From the NCBI RefSeq assembly GCF_014154935.1, contig NZ_JACEHH010000038.1, positions 1 to 64,000 of the forward strand: 64,000 bases of DNA, written 5' to 3'. The position numbers and the translations under genes were made by a program. A model generated the notes under the pieces. The model searched no databases and had not been told where the DNA came from. It was given only the letters and a program-made list of their open reading frames with translations. Positions within the stretch are counted from its first letter, which is position 1, and the number at the start of each line of letters is the position of its first letter. The DNA is from Stieleria mannarensis (GTDB lineage: Bacteria; Planctomycetota; Planctomycetia; Pirellulales; Pirellulaceae). Below, one piece after another: positions 36,301-44,597 of this stretch.

Positions 36301-37150
36301 CGCCCATGATCGGTCCCCAGTCGGAGTGGCCACGGTAATACTGCGTCGTGCCGGCGCCGTCGTGTCGGAGTCCGAGTTGGTGGCCGACTTCATGGCTGAC
36401 CGTTTCGCTGCCGGCATACAAGCCGCCGTTGTAGACCAGGGCCGGTTCGTCTTGCGGGTCATCAAACGCACCGATAAACGCGTGCCCGCCACAACCGCAA
36501 TCGGCAAACGTGTCTTTGGTCAACACCGCCCGCGTCCCCCAGCGCAAATCGCCGGGACCGCTGTATCGAAGGTCGTCCAGATCGGCGGGTTCTTCGGTGG
36601 TGACGTTGAGATCGAACGGCGCGAAGTCTTCGGCAACGACGCGCCAGATGTCCTGAATCAATTCCAGTCGCGAGTCGGAAAACGTTGTTTCATTCCCACC
36701 CCAATAATTCGGGTGCTCAATGCTCTCGATCCCGTAGCTGGAATTCCAACTCGTCCCCGTCGTCGTGTGCCCGTCAAAGTCCAGGTAGAGCGTGAAGTTG
36801 GAATCCGGGCGACTGTGCAAGTTGAACGTTTGGTCGAGCGAGACAAGCGGAGCACCGCTTGGTCCACTGTCGGCCTGCTCCGATCCGGTCGGGAAATCAC
36901 TGTCAGGCACGCCGTCGGGCACTTCGTCCGCCCGGGCTGCGATCCCCTGAACCGGCGGAACCGGGCGTCCGGGCAGAATCGGCCCGTGGAACATCGCCAG
37001 CACCAAGGGATCGGTTTCGTAGTCGACCTCGATTCCCACCGTGCCGGAATTGAGACTCGCCGCGAGCAGACGGCGCGATTCAAGTGTCTCGATCCGAAAA
37101 CGGTTTCTCGAACGTTTTTTGTTGCGACGTGATGGTGCAGGGGGATGCAT
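33311..37150 (-). CDS. LEPR-XLL-type metalloprotease with PPC, Calx-beta-like, choice-of-anchor and dockerin-like domains
   Basis: A 1279-residue exported protein. The N-terminus has FRIETLESRRLLAA, an LEPR-XLL-like motif. A zinc metallopeptidase follows, with HEVGHQLGLRHDG (first His about 253), an extended HExxHxxGxxH motif, and a later IMGAPFGKEI that may be the Met-turn. Then come a pre-peptidase C-terminal-like domain (EDWFKFSTGGGDVSIDIDV), several Calx-beta/Ig-like modules, a choice-of-anchor D-like module (FEITFDPSVAGRRTANVEIV), and at the C-terminus two dockerin-like repeats (DSDGDGDVDGQDYGQFG, DFDGDGDVDGQDYAQLG). ATG at 37150 is chosen because the 126 upstream codons look noncoding. 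Function: probable surface protease. Confidence 0.85.
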   Translation of the reverse strand: MHPPAPSRRNKKRSRNRFRIETLESRRLLAASLNSGTVGIEVDYETDPLVLAMFHGPILPGRPVPPVQGIAARADEVPDGVPDSDFPTGSEQADSGPSGAPLVSLDQTFNLHSRPDSNFTLYLDFDGHTTTGTSWNSSYGIESIEHPNYWGGNETTFSDSRLELIQDIWRVVAEDFAPFDLNVTTEEPADLDDLRYSGPGDLRWGTRAVLTKDTFADCGCGGHAFIGAFDDPQDEPALVYNGGLYAGSETVSHEVGHQLGLRHDGAGTTQYYRGHSDWGPIMGAPFGKEITVWNNGDYFNASNPDQDDLAVITRAVNFPYLPDDYGNSFTLAAPLQESGGVNVEAFGMIERNTDEDWFKFSTGGGDVSIDIDVLDVKPNLNVWAGLFDADRELILASDPKTSTSASLQANLVAGDYLIRVDGVAQDGVYDGVVYNEPDPAPYSEDPPSGFSDYGSLGQYRISGTIVDTGNPTVSIAANSATVGEGGDAEFTITASDLGDAVVTVGVRGVRQTAPGLPAPNSTENPDFVGPLSQSVSIVNGVGVARFLTSFDGLPEGGESFEAHIIDSGGYDVADRVAGMEIVEVLPTYAIEASETVSYEGDPPGGSTHQFTIRRTGPSDVANAVGWQRVYTGTAPAEDLDFTTPPSGTLFFDAGQMTQTLDIHVRGDFDIEGDESYTIELLVPTDGAFLIDPGKSTAQGSILNDESILSLETSARYRIRQVNHDDDASDNWAIDNFVITGTSIEDDFDSGIAPAVWNAIENATTNATFPGTDGSALFFSGTGQRAATTHPVAPPSGARVEFSIVFANSDGGGLDATEDGDDVVLEYSYDGVGWREIRRFRESQYPAWTDVSVVLPVEATFLPTAVEEGNSGPVPRSVTIFRTGFLDKAVSVDWWIQPGGPNPVDVDDFVGGFASGVATFAPGQKTVSIDVDVQGDRDVEDDETFQLMISSSSAGIINHSVLSGILVNDDFELAEINVRGSNDQPIQNGDPAMTGNGTDMGVVEVEADTRSQTFTIDNDGLVDLDLSSVAITGAQHGDFFLTQPPPAVVASGGSINFEITFDPSVAGRRTANVEIVNNDPDESTFTFTVSGLATDLRVEQVLVNQGDSSRSQIESVNVIYNQPVDFLTLAGMFEIRNVSTGQSVRSIKTTPSEIDDRTEVLLTFETPNAVPVILDDGYYELRVHSGAAMSLGDEPYPMRNDYLFGTGPTGTIDQTDAFFRFFGDSDGDGDVDGQDYGQFGSTFLRPATSPHFNRHFDFDGDGDVDGQDYAQLGKRLLRTL

Positions 37151-37496
37151 AGCAAACGCGGGAAACGGAGGCCAATCCTCTCTCGAACCGGAGACGCCCA
37201 TTGAACAGCCGCTCACTGGCGGGGCTCGCCGGCAATGCGTTTGGAAAATGGCCGATGCCCTTTCAATTAGAACCGCATTCGGGCCACGACTTCTCCCACC
37301 GAGTGGCTCTCCGTATGCTAAGAAGACCAAGAATTTATCCATCCCGACAGACTGCCACCCCCTTACCCTGGGGGCGAAGAGATGACATTCGGCCGCGTCA
37401 AACCGTCGTGCCGCCTTGCGTTCGCGACGCGATTGCCAAACGATGCGAGCTGTTCGGTTTCCGTTTCGTCCCCCTTGCCCACTGCGTTGCTGCCCC
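37151..37496. other. Divergent intergenic region between the metalloprotease and argC
   Basis: This 346-bp gap must hold the promoters for both divergent genes. A small CCCCC-TTACCCT-GGGGG inverted repeat lies near 37359. I see no recognisable operator such as an ArgR box. Confidence 0.5.
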
Positions 37497-38546
37497 ATGT
37501 CGCTCTCTGTCGCCCTGATCGGCGCCACCGGTTACACCGGACTGGAAGTCGCCCGTCTGCTGACCCAACACCCACACGCCGAGCTGACCGTGGCGACGGC
37601 GCGTGCCGAAGCGGGCAATCCGATCGCCTCGGTGCATCCCTCGCTGGCCGGGCGATTGGACCTACGGTTGGAAGAACTCGATCCGACTGAAATCGGCAAA
37701 CGCTGTGACGTGGCGATGTGTTGTCTGCCCCACGCGGCGTCGGCGAAAACGGTCCGGCAGCTGGTCGACGCGGGGGTGCGGGTGATCGATTTCAGTGCCG
37801 ATTTTCGGCTCTCTTCACTGGAGGTTTACGAGTCGTGGTACGACGTCAAGCATCCCTGGCCGGAACGGGTCGGCAAGACCGTGTACGGATTGCCCGAGTT
37901 CTATGCCGATGAAATCGCGGCGGCCGACGTCGTGGCCAACCCGGGATGTTATCCGACCAGTGCGATCTTGCCGCTGGCGCCGTTGATTCGTGCCGGTTTG
38001 ATCCGCAGCGAGGACATCATCATCGACAGCAAGAGCGGGGTCAGCGGCGCGGGCCGCAGCGCGAAGGTGGGGACGCTGTACTGTGAAACCAACGAATCGA
38101 TCGCGGCCTACGCGGTCGGTTGCCACCGCCACCAGCCGGAAATCGAAGATTTGCTGGGGCGGATTTCGGGCCGGGCCGCCGAGGTCTTGTTCACGCCACA
38201 CCTGACGCCGATGAGCCGGGGGATTTTGTCGACGATCTACGCCCGCCCCGCAGAGGGGTTGGCCGGCGAAGGGAGCGGCGTAGGATCGGCCCAGGCGGTG
38301 ATTGAAGGGGTCATGCAGTGTTGGCGCGATTGTTACGCCGCCAGTCCCTTCGTCAACCCGGTCGATCACTTGCCGGCGACCGCACATGTAGCCGGGACAA
38401 ACTATGTTCAGATGGCGGTGCGCCGCAGCGGAGAGCGATTGGTGCTGTTGTCGGCGATCGATAATCTGGCCAAAGGTGCCAGCGGCGCGGCGATACAGAA
38501 TATGAACGTGATGTTCGGATACGACCAAAACGCCGGACTAGGCTAA
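37497..38546 (+). CDS. argC: N-acetyl-gamma-glutamyl-phosphate reductase
   Basis: A 349-residue enzyme that reduces N-acetylglutamyl phosphate to the semialdehyde, third step of arginine synthesis, using NADPH. The N-terminal Rossmann motif is VALIGATGYTGLEVARLL; the catalytic Cys lies in VVANPGCYPTSAI; SGVSGAGRS and the His region HRHQPEIEDLLG follow, then FTPHLTPMSRGIL. Length is normal. ATG at 37497 gives the canonical MSLSVALIGATG start, so the 27 extra upstream codons are dropped. The CPBP gene follows after 8 bp. Confidence 0.94.
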   Translation: MSLSVALIGATGYTGLEVARLLTQHPHAELTVATARAEAGNPIASVHPSLAGRLDLRLEELDPTEIGKRCDVAMCCLPHAASAKTVRQLVDAGVRVIDFSADFRLSSLEVYESWYDVKHPWPERVGKTVYGLPEFYADEIAAADVVANPGCYPTSAILPLAPLIRAGLIRSEDIIIDSKSGVSGAGRSAKVGTLYCETNESIAAYAVGCHRHQPEIEDLLGRISGRAAEVLFTPHLTPMSRGILSTIYARPAEGLAGEGSGVGSAQAVIEGVMQCWRDCYAASPFVNPVDHLPATAHVAGTNYVQMAVRRSGERLVLLSAIDNLAKGASGAAIQNMNVMFGYDQNAGLG

Positions 38547-38554
38547 AACGAGTG

Positions 38555-39574
38555 ATGCAAGAACCCTTCGGCGAACCGCCGCACGAACCAGACGCCGTCA
38601 ATCCGTTTTCGGTATCGAGTGTCACCGAACCGGGGACGAGCGTCACGTCGCCGCCGCCGGAAGATGGCGAGGATGGACCGCAGCGTTTGATGCGACCGGA
38701 CCGCCCGCGGATCTGGCCGTCGTTGGTGTTGCCGTTGATTTCGCTGGCGACGTTTTTGCTGTCCAGCCTGGTGATGATGGTGGTGGCGTTCTTCGTCGTC
38801 CACGGCGAGTTCAGCCCGCGGATGATGGTCAGCGCCGAAGCGATGAAGACGGTTTCCTCCTCGCGTGTCGGTCTGCTGTTATTGGTCGTCGCGCCGCAAG
38901 TGGCTTTGGTGATGCCGACGTTGATCGCCGCCTGGTTGTCTCCGGTCGGGTTCAGCCGGCGATTGTCGCTGATCCGCGGGCATTGGCCGTATTGGGCGTG
39001 GGTGGCCGCCGCCTTGACCACCCCGCTGATCGGTTGGATCTCGTCGATCGCGGTCGGTTCGCTGATGGAGGAAAGCGAAAGCCTGAAGATGATGTCCGAC
39101 ATCTTTCGCGGCCACGGTGAATCGGGTTTTCTGATCCCGTTGGCGCTGTTGATCGGTGCGACGCCGGCGTTTTGTGAGGAATTCTTGTTTCGCGGCTATG
39201 TGCAAACTCGCCTGAACCGACGCATCGGACCGGCGTTGGGGATTCTGCTGTCTTCGGCCTTGTTCGCCGTCTTCCACATGGACTTGATCCACATCATCGC
39301 CGTGTTCCCGCTGGGGCTGTACTTGGGGGTGATCGCTTGGCGCAGCGGGTCATTGTTTCCGGCGATGCTGGGGCATTTCGTCAACAATTCGATCAGCGTG
39401 TTTGCCGTCGTGCTGGGGCCGGAAACCCAGGACCAGGATCCGACGCCCGAGATGGCCCTCTTTTTACTGGTCGTCATCGCCTTGGGGTTGTTCGGAGCGA
39501 TGTTGACCGCGGTCGCGATGTGGCGTCTGCCCGTGCCGCAGGCGGTGACGCTGAGGGCGAAGCCGGCGGTTTAG
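38555..39574 (+). CDS. CPBP family intramembrane metalloprotease
   Basis: A 339-residue multipass membrane protein, probably an Rce1/CPBP-type glutamic or metallo-protease acting on membrane substrates. A 60-residue acidic, Pro-rich N-terminus is followed by about seven membrane helices. The three conserved motifs are visible: FCEEFLFRGYVQTRL (EExxxR), AVFHMDLIHIIAVFPLGLYLGV, and LFPAMLGHFVNNSI (HxxxN). ATG at 38555 follows a GTG at 38552. It is only 8 bp from argC and so is likely cotranscribed, with no obvious functional link. Substrate unknown. Confidence 0.88.
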   Translation: MQEPFGEPPHEPDAVNPFSVSSVTEPGTSVTSPPPEDGEDGPQRLMRPDRPRIWPSLVLPLISLATFLLSSLVMMVVAFFVVHGEFSPRMMVSAEAMKTVSSSRVGLLLLVVAPQVALVMPTLIAAWLSPVGFSRRLSLIRGHWPYWAWVAAALTTPLIGWISSIAVGSLMEESESLKMMSDIFRGHGESGFLIPLALLIGATPAFCEEFLFRGYVQTRLNRRIGPALGILLSSALFAVFHMDLIHIIAVFPLGLYLGVIAWRSGSLFPAMLGHFVNNSISVFAVVLGPETQDQDPTPEMALFLLVVIALGLFGAMLTAVAMWRLPVPQAVTLRAKPAV

Positions 39575-39906
39575 CAGCCTGTTGGTTTACTAGCCCACGG
39601 CGTTTCATCATTCAGGCGGTGAATCGATCTGCCATCCCTCTCCTGCTCCCCTCCGACTTGTCAGGTGGAGAGGTAGGAAGATTTTGGAGGCAGGAAGATT
39701 GGTGAGACTCAGTGGAGGGTGCGATTCACCATTTTCTTACCCACGAAATTTTCTTACCCAATTCCCGCAGGCGGCTAAGGAACGGGACCGCGTGCGTGAA
39801 ACGGTCAATGTTGCTTCGTCGTTTCCCCGGGCAGGAAATGGTAAGCTGGTGGCTGTGACCGACGGAACCGGCCCGCGCGCCGCTATTCTCCACCTACCAA
39901 ACCGCC
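39575..39906. other. Intergenic region with short direct repeats
   Basis: This 332-bp gap lies between the CPBP and VWA genes. It contains two TTTTCTTACCCA-like direct repeats near 39731-39760 and two AGGAAGATT strings. I see no gene, and the ORFs crossing it lack protein character. Confidence 0.5.
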
Positions 39907-42900
39907 ATGTTGCCCTATCGTCTCAGTTTTGAGCATCCGATTTACTTGTGGTTGATGCTCGCGCTGCCCGTCTTGTGGTACCTGGGCTATCGGTCGTTGG
40001 GTGTGCTGGGCAAGACCCGGCGGGCGTTGGCGTTGATGCTCAGGACGCTGGTTTGGACGATTCTGGTGTTTGCCTTGGCCGGCGTGCAACTGGTGCGCGT
40101 CAGTGACGTGATCACGGTGATGTATGTGCTGGATCAATCCGAGAGCATTCCCAGCGCGAAACGCCAGGTGATGTTGGACTTTGTCGTCCGCAACGTCAAA
40201 CGTCACCGCGACGGCCGACGCGGTGACAAAGCCGGCATCATCGTGTTCGGCCGCGACGCGTCGATCGAAATCCCGCCGTTTGACGACGAGATTCGATTGC
40301 GACGCCTGGAAAGCTTGATGGATCGCGGCGACGCGACGAATTTGGAATCGGCGTTGAACCTGGCCCAAGCCACGATGCCGGAGGACACCGCGCGGCGGAT
40401 CGTGGTGGTCACCGACGGCAACGAAAACCTGGGCCAGGCGCGGAAGCTGGTCGCGCGCGTTGCCGCCGCGGGGATCGGAATCGATGTGGTTCCCGTCATG
40501 CTGGACGCCAAGAGCGAAGTGTTGGTCGAGAAGATCGATTTGCCCAGCGACATCCGCAAGGGACAGCCATTCGAGGCTCGGATTGTCGTGAACAACTACA
40601 CCGATGCGCCGAGCGAAGGTGGCGAACCGACCCAGGGCAAGATTCGCGTCAAGCAAAAGGTGGGCGACAACGAATCGATCCTGTTGGAACAAGACATCAC
40701 GCTGGGCCCGGGCAAGAACGTCTTTCCGCTGCGGCACACCATCGAACAACCCGCACCGTACATCTATCAAGCGGAATTCGTTCCCGACAGCAAGGACGAC
40801 GATGGGCTGCGTCAAAACAACAGCGCCACCGCTTACACGCACGTCCGTGGCAAGGGCCGTGTGCTGTTGATCGAAGATCGAACCCGGTTGGGTGACTTCG
40901 ATCTTCTGGTCGGTCGGCTGAGAGACAACAACATCGAAGTCGTCACCCAAGCCAACGACAACCTGTTCGGTTCGCTTGCCGAACTGCAAGCCTATGACGC
41001 GGTGATCCTGGCGGGCGTCCCGCGCGTCTCGGGCAGCAACGAGAATGAGATCGTTTCCTTCACCGACCCGCAAATCGAAATGCTGGTCCGCAACACGCAG
41101 CAGCTCGGGGCGGGATTGTTGATGATCGGCGGCCCCGAAGCGTTCGGCGCCGGCGGCTGGACCGGGTCGGAAATTGAAAAGGCGATGCCGGTCGATTTCA
41201 AAATCAAGAACGCCAAGGTCCAAGCGGTCGGTGCCCTGGCGCTGATCATGCACGCCAGCGAGATGGCCGACGGGAACCACTGGCAAAAAGTGATCTGCAA
41301 GTCGGCGATCGAACAACTCGGCCCCTCGGACCTGGCCGGCGTCCTGCACTGGAACTTTAGCGGCGACGCCTGGCTGTGGGGCGGGTATCCGTCGTCACCG
41401 GGACTGTTAGAAGTCGGGCCGAATCGCCGCAACATGCTGGCCCGGATCAGCAAGATGACGCCCGGCGACATGCCGCAATTCGATCCGGCGATGAAGATGG
41501 CGGCGAAGTCACTTTCCGGAGCCCCGGCGTCGGTCAAGCACTGCATCATCATTTCCGATGGCGACCCGAGCGACCCGACGCCCGGCACGATCGCCGCCTT
41601 CAAAAACAATAACATCACCATCAGCACCGTCGCGGTCGCCTCGCACGGGCTGGCTGGCAGCCAGCGGTTGCAGCGGATCGCGACGCAAACCGGCGGCAAG
41701 TACTACAGCGTCAAATCGGGCCGGGCTTTGCCGCGGATCTTTCAACGCGAAGCACGTCGCGTGTCCAAGCCCCTGGTGTATGAACCGCCCGGTGGGGCCG
41801 TCCCCGAAGTGATCTTCCCGCACGCGATGCTCGATGGGATCGATCGCGTGTTGCCTCCGATCACCGGGTTTGTGATGACGCAAACCAAAGACAGCGCGCT
41901 GGCGCAAGTGCTGATTCAATCGCCCAAGCCGGATCAACCGGAAAACGCCACGATCCTGGCCGCATGGACGTATGGACTCGGCCGCACCGCGGTGTTGACG
42001 ACCGACGCCGGGGCGCGCTGGGCCAGCGCCTGGAACGACTGGGGCGACTACGACAAATTCTACAGCCAGCTGGTGCGCTGGCTGATGCGGCCGACCGGTG
42101 ACACGGGAAAGTTCACGATCGCCACCAGTGTCAAAGACGGCCAGGTTCAAGTCGTCGTCAACGCACTGGCCAGCGATGATTCGTTTCTGGATTTTCTGGA
42201 GATGAACGCCACCGCGCTCGATGCCGACTTGAACCCGATTCCGCTGTCCATGCGACAGGCGGCCCCGGGGCGCTACGTCGGGTCGTTCCCGGCCACCACC
42301 GCGGGAAGCTATTTCGTCAACGTCGTCCCCGGCCCCGGAGCGGCGCCGCTGACGACCGGCGTCACGGTTCCCTACAGCGACGAGTACCGCGTCCGCGAGA
42401 CCAATTTGGCGCTGATCGAATCTCTGGCCGCGACCGAACCACGTGGCGGGACGGCCGGCGAAGTCACCGCGCCACTGGAGAATCGTGCCAGCGAAGAGCT
42501 GGTCCAGACCGACGCCTTCCGCGGCGGCTTGGCACTCGCCCGCAGCATCCGTGATGCCTGGCCCTGGTTCGTGCTCGGCGGCTGCTGTCTGTTCCTCGGC
42601 GACGTCATGGTCCGCCGCATCGCGTTTGATTTCAGCTGGATCGGCCGGACGATCAAAAAGATGCGTGGCGAAAAGGACACCGCCGCCGAAGTCGTCACGC
42701 GACTCGACGCGCTACGAAAGAACAAATCACAAATCGACGAAGGTTTGGAGAAACGCCGGGCGGCCGTTCGCTTTGACCCGACTCGCGTGGAACCGTCCGA
42801 CGAGGCGGTCGAGTTGTCCGACATCGGGCAAGCGAAATCAACGCCGGCGGAAACCAAGTCCGTCGAAGCGCCCAAACAATCCAGCTACACCGAACGCTTG

Positions 42901-42942
42901 CTGGAAGCCAAACGCCGCGCCCGCAAAGACAAGGGCGAGTAG
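39907..42942 (+). CDS. Large VWA membrane protein with glutamine amidotransferase-like region
   Basis: A 1011-residue membrane protein. Two N-terminal helices (IYLWLMLALPVLWYLGY, LRTLVWTILVFALAGV) are followed by a von Willebrand A domain with the MIDAS start VLDQSESIPSAK and RIVVVTDGNENLGQA. A class I glutamine amidotransferase-like fold (VLLIEDRTRLGDFDLLVGRL, GAGLLMIGGPEAFGAGGW) lies in the middle, then a second VWA-like stretch (CIIISDGDPSDP). A C-terminal membrane helix (WPWFVLGGCCLFLGDVMV) leads to a 90-residue charged tail. This resembles the Bat/YegL-type proteins usually found with MoxR ATPases, but no MoxR gene is adjacent. Its role is inferred to be in envelope stress or assembly. 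Confidence 0.85.
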   Translation: MLPYRLSFEHPIYLWLMLALPVLWYLGYRSLGVLGKTRRALALMLRTLVWTILVFALAGVQLVRVSDVITVMYVLDQSESIPSAKRQVMLDFVVRNVKRHRDGRRGDKAGIIVFGRDASIEIPPFDDEIRLRRLESLMDRGDATNLESALNLAQATMPEDTARRIVVVTDGNENLGQARKLVARVAAAGIGIDVVPVMLDAKSEVLVEKIDLPSDIRKGQPFEARIVVNNYTDAPSEGGEPTQGKIRVKQKVGDNESILLEQDITLGPGKNVFPLRHTIEQPAPYIYQAEFVPDSKDDDGLRQNNSATAYTHVRGKGRVLLIEDRTRLGDFDLLVGRLRDNNIEVVTQANDNLFGSLAELQAYDAVILAGVPRVSGSNENEIVSFTDPQIEMLVRNTQQLGAGLLMIGGPEAFGAGGWTGSEIEKAMPVDFKIKNAKVQAVGALALIMHASEMADGNHWQKVICKSAIEQLGPSDLAGVLHWNFSGDAWLWGGYPSSPGLLEVGPNRRNMLARISKMTPGDMPQFDPAMKMAAKSLSGAPASVKHCIIISDGDPSDPTPGTIAAFKNNNITISTVAVASHGLAGSQRLQRIATQTGGKYYSVKSGRALPRIFQREARRVSKPLVYEPPGGAVPEVIFPHAMLDGIDRVLPPITGFVMTQTKDSALAQVLIQSPKPDQPENATILAAWTYGLGRTAVLTTDAGARWASAWNDWGDYDKFYSQLVRWLMRPTGDTGKFTIATSVKDGQVQVVVNALASDDSFLDFLEMNATALDADLNPIPLSMRQAAPGRYVGSFPATTAGSYFVNVVPGPGAAPLTTGVTVPYSDEYRVRETNLALIESLAATEPRGGTAGEVTAPLENRASEELVQTDAFRGGLALARSIRDAWPWFVLGGCCLFLGDVMVRRIAFDFSWIGRTIKKMRGEKDTAAEVVTRLDALRKNKSQIDEGLEKRRAAVRFDPTRVEPSDEAVELSDIGQAKSTPAETKSVEAPKQSSYTERLLEAKRRARKDKGE

Positions 42943-43315
42943 TGGCCGCGCCAATCGCTGGTGTTCAGGCTTTAGCCGCCCACTTTCGCTGCTCCGCAGC
43001 GACCAAGAATCGCCTAAAGGCTAGACACCAACGCAGATGCCCGAGGAACGTTTTTTTGATCGCGTCGCTTGTTGTAGGCCGTGGAGACAAGGCGAGGGTC
43101 AAAACATGGGTTGGTCAAAAAATGGCGTCTCCTCGCCAGCAATCTCTCCAAGAGTCGCCATGATTGCCGTGATTGTCGCGGTCTGACGGAAGAAATGCGT
43201 TGTAATTGGCGACAAAACACTTAGGATCGTCGCTCGTTACCCAGTGTCCGTGACCAGAGCCTTCTCTCCAGATCACCGGGATGGACGGCGAGACCTTTTG
43301 GGGAGAATCAGTTCG
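42943..43315. other. Intergenic region with repeat motifs upstream of the CAP gene
   Basis: A 373-bp gap containing a hairpin-capable GGCTTTAGCCGCCCACTTTC...GCCTAAAGGCT stretch near 42968-43022 and the GGGTTGGTCAAAAAATG string listed separately. No gene is supported in it. Confidence 0.55.
43108..43124. repeat. Short flank repeat GGGTTGGTCAAAAAATG
   Basis: GGGTTGGTCAAAAAATG lies upstream of the CAP gene; a split variant (GGTTGGTCAAACGATG...GATCAAAAAAATG) lies directly after its stop at 44411-44443. Confidence 0.6.
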
Positions 43316-44410
43316 ATGCTTCAGTTGACGAGCCCTCTTTTCACGCTTCGTATCCTTCTGCTCTCGGCTTTCGTCGCTTCGGCCGCCCATGCCGATGTGT
43401 TCACGGCGATCAACTATGGCGCCGCCGATGCCAACGAGCAAAGCGCATTCGATTCCATCAACGACTTTCGCGCCGATCCGCGAAATGGACTGTACAAGGC
43501 GTTTCAGACGCTCGGCTACGGCGGCACTAAGGCCGCGTTCGACTCGCTGTTGTCTGGCCAGACCTCGCACACTTCCGGCTGGTGGACCAGCAACTTTGGC
43601 AACAACCTTGTGACCGGAAGCATGGACTTCTTCCAAACCGTTCCCTCGACGATCAAGTCTCAGTTTGACAGTCTACCGACCGCGGGTTCACTGAGCGCCT
43701 ACCAGTGGAGCGATAACATCGGATGGTCGGCTCATCAGTATGCGACATGGGTTGAGAACGACGCCGGGATGACCTCCAATCCGCACGCGGTTGCCGGTGC
43801 GCCGGGGCTTGCCGATCGGTTCACCGATGCGGGCGTGAACTGGTTATCGGCCGGCGAAAATATCGCTGCCGATTGGCCGCTCAGTCCGGATCTGATGCAC
43901 ATGGGTTTTGCGATCGACTGGGGAAATGGCGTCGATGGAATCCAGAGCCCTCCGGGGCACCGCAACTCGATGCTCAGCAGTGACTTTACCCACGTCGGCA
44001 TCGGGATCGTTGACGAGGGCTGGACGCCGGGTGATGTCACTCAAGTTCAGCATCTGGCCCGAACGTTCTCGGCGGACGACGCAATTTTCTTCGGTTACGT
44101 CACCGATGGATTGACGGGGGATGCGCTGGTGGGCGTCTCGGTTGACTTATTCGATGCCTCGAATGTCTTGCTTGGCACGACGACCACCGACGCGCAAGGC
44201 GCCTACACCATTAAATACGATGATGGCTTCGGTTCGCCCGACCGGGTCGATATCTTTGCCTTTGGCCGCACGGCAAGCAGCACCGGACTAGGCGTTTCCG
44301 GTTCCAACTACTTCTTGGATGCGGCGATCACGGCGGTTCCCGAACCGTCCTCCTTCTTTGCTTTGACGACCTTCGCGATCCCGGCGGTTCTGCGACGGCG
44401 CAGAAAATAA
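43316..44410 (+). CDS. CAP-domain protein with PEP-CTERM sorting tail
   Basis: A 364-residue exported protein. The signal peptide is followed by a CAP/SCP (cysteine-rich secretory protein-like) domain with WSDNIGWSAHQYATWVEND, SAGENIAADWP and PPGHRNSMLSSDFTHVGIGIV. A carboxypeptidase-regulatory-like beta domain follows (FGYVTDGLTGDALVGVSVDL). The C-terminus reads AVPEPSSFFALTTFAIP then an Arg-rich end, a PEP-CTERM signal recognised by exosortase. No exosortase gene is in the window. ATG at 43316 has GGGGAG upstream. It is likely processed and released or attached at the surface. Confidence 0.9.
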   Translation: MLQLTSPLFTLRILLLSAFVASAAHADVFTAINYGAADANEQSAFDSINDFRADPRNGLYKAFQTLGYGGTKAAFDSLLSGQTSHTSGWWTSNFGNNLVTGSMDFFQTVPSTIKSQFDSLPTAGSLSAYQWSDNIGWSAHQYATWVENDAGMTSNPHAVAGAPGLADRFTDAGVNWLSAGENIAADWPLSPDLMHMGFAIDWGNGVDGIQSPPGHRNSMLSSDFTHVGIGIVDEGWTPGDVTQVQHLARTFSADDAIFFGYVTDGLTGDALVGVSVDLFDASNVLLGTTTTDAQGAYTIKYDDGFGSPDRVDIFAFGRTASSTGLGVSGSNYFLDAAITAVPEPSSFFALTTFAIPAVLRRRRK

Positions 44411-44443
44411 GGTTGGTCAAACGATGGGGTGATCAAAAAAATG
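44411..44443. repeat. Downstream partner of the CAP-gene flank repeat
   Basis: GGTTGGTCAAACGATGGGGT followed by GATCAAAAAAATG starts at the base after the CAP gene stop. It resembles the 43108 repeat split in two. Confidence 0.55.
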
Positions 44444-44483
44444 CGGGCACTCGGCTCGGATTCCGTCGCAGCTTGGTTTTCCG

Positions 44484-44562
44484 GTAGTGGAACTCGCCAA
44501 GAGTTTCGCACTGGCGCGGCGACGCCGCACCGGGGGGCGAAAGCCTTGGCGGCTTCCGCTAC
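44484..44562. repeat. Dispersed hairpin repeat family A, copy 2
   Basis: Starts GTAGTGGAACTCGCCAAGAG and ends CCTTGGCGGCTTCCGCTAC, with a GC-rich centre GGCGCGGCGACGCCG. The two arms can pair as a long imperfect stem. It matches 24892-24973 over both arms while the centre differs. Confidence 0.85.
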
Positions 44563-44597
44563 GACACGCAACCCGGAAACGAATCTGCGGCAGATCA

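Noticed and set aside
39883-41349. 488-codon ORF on the minus strand
   Set aside because: It lies antisense to the well-supported VWA membrane gene; its translation is His/Gln/Asp-rich without motifs, as expected for a shadow frame.
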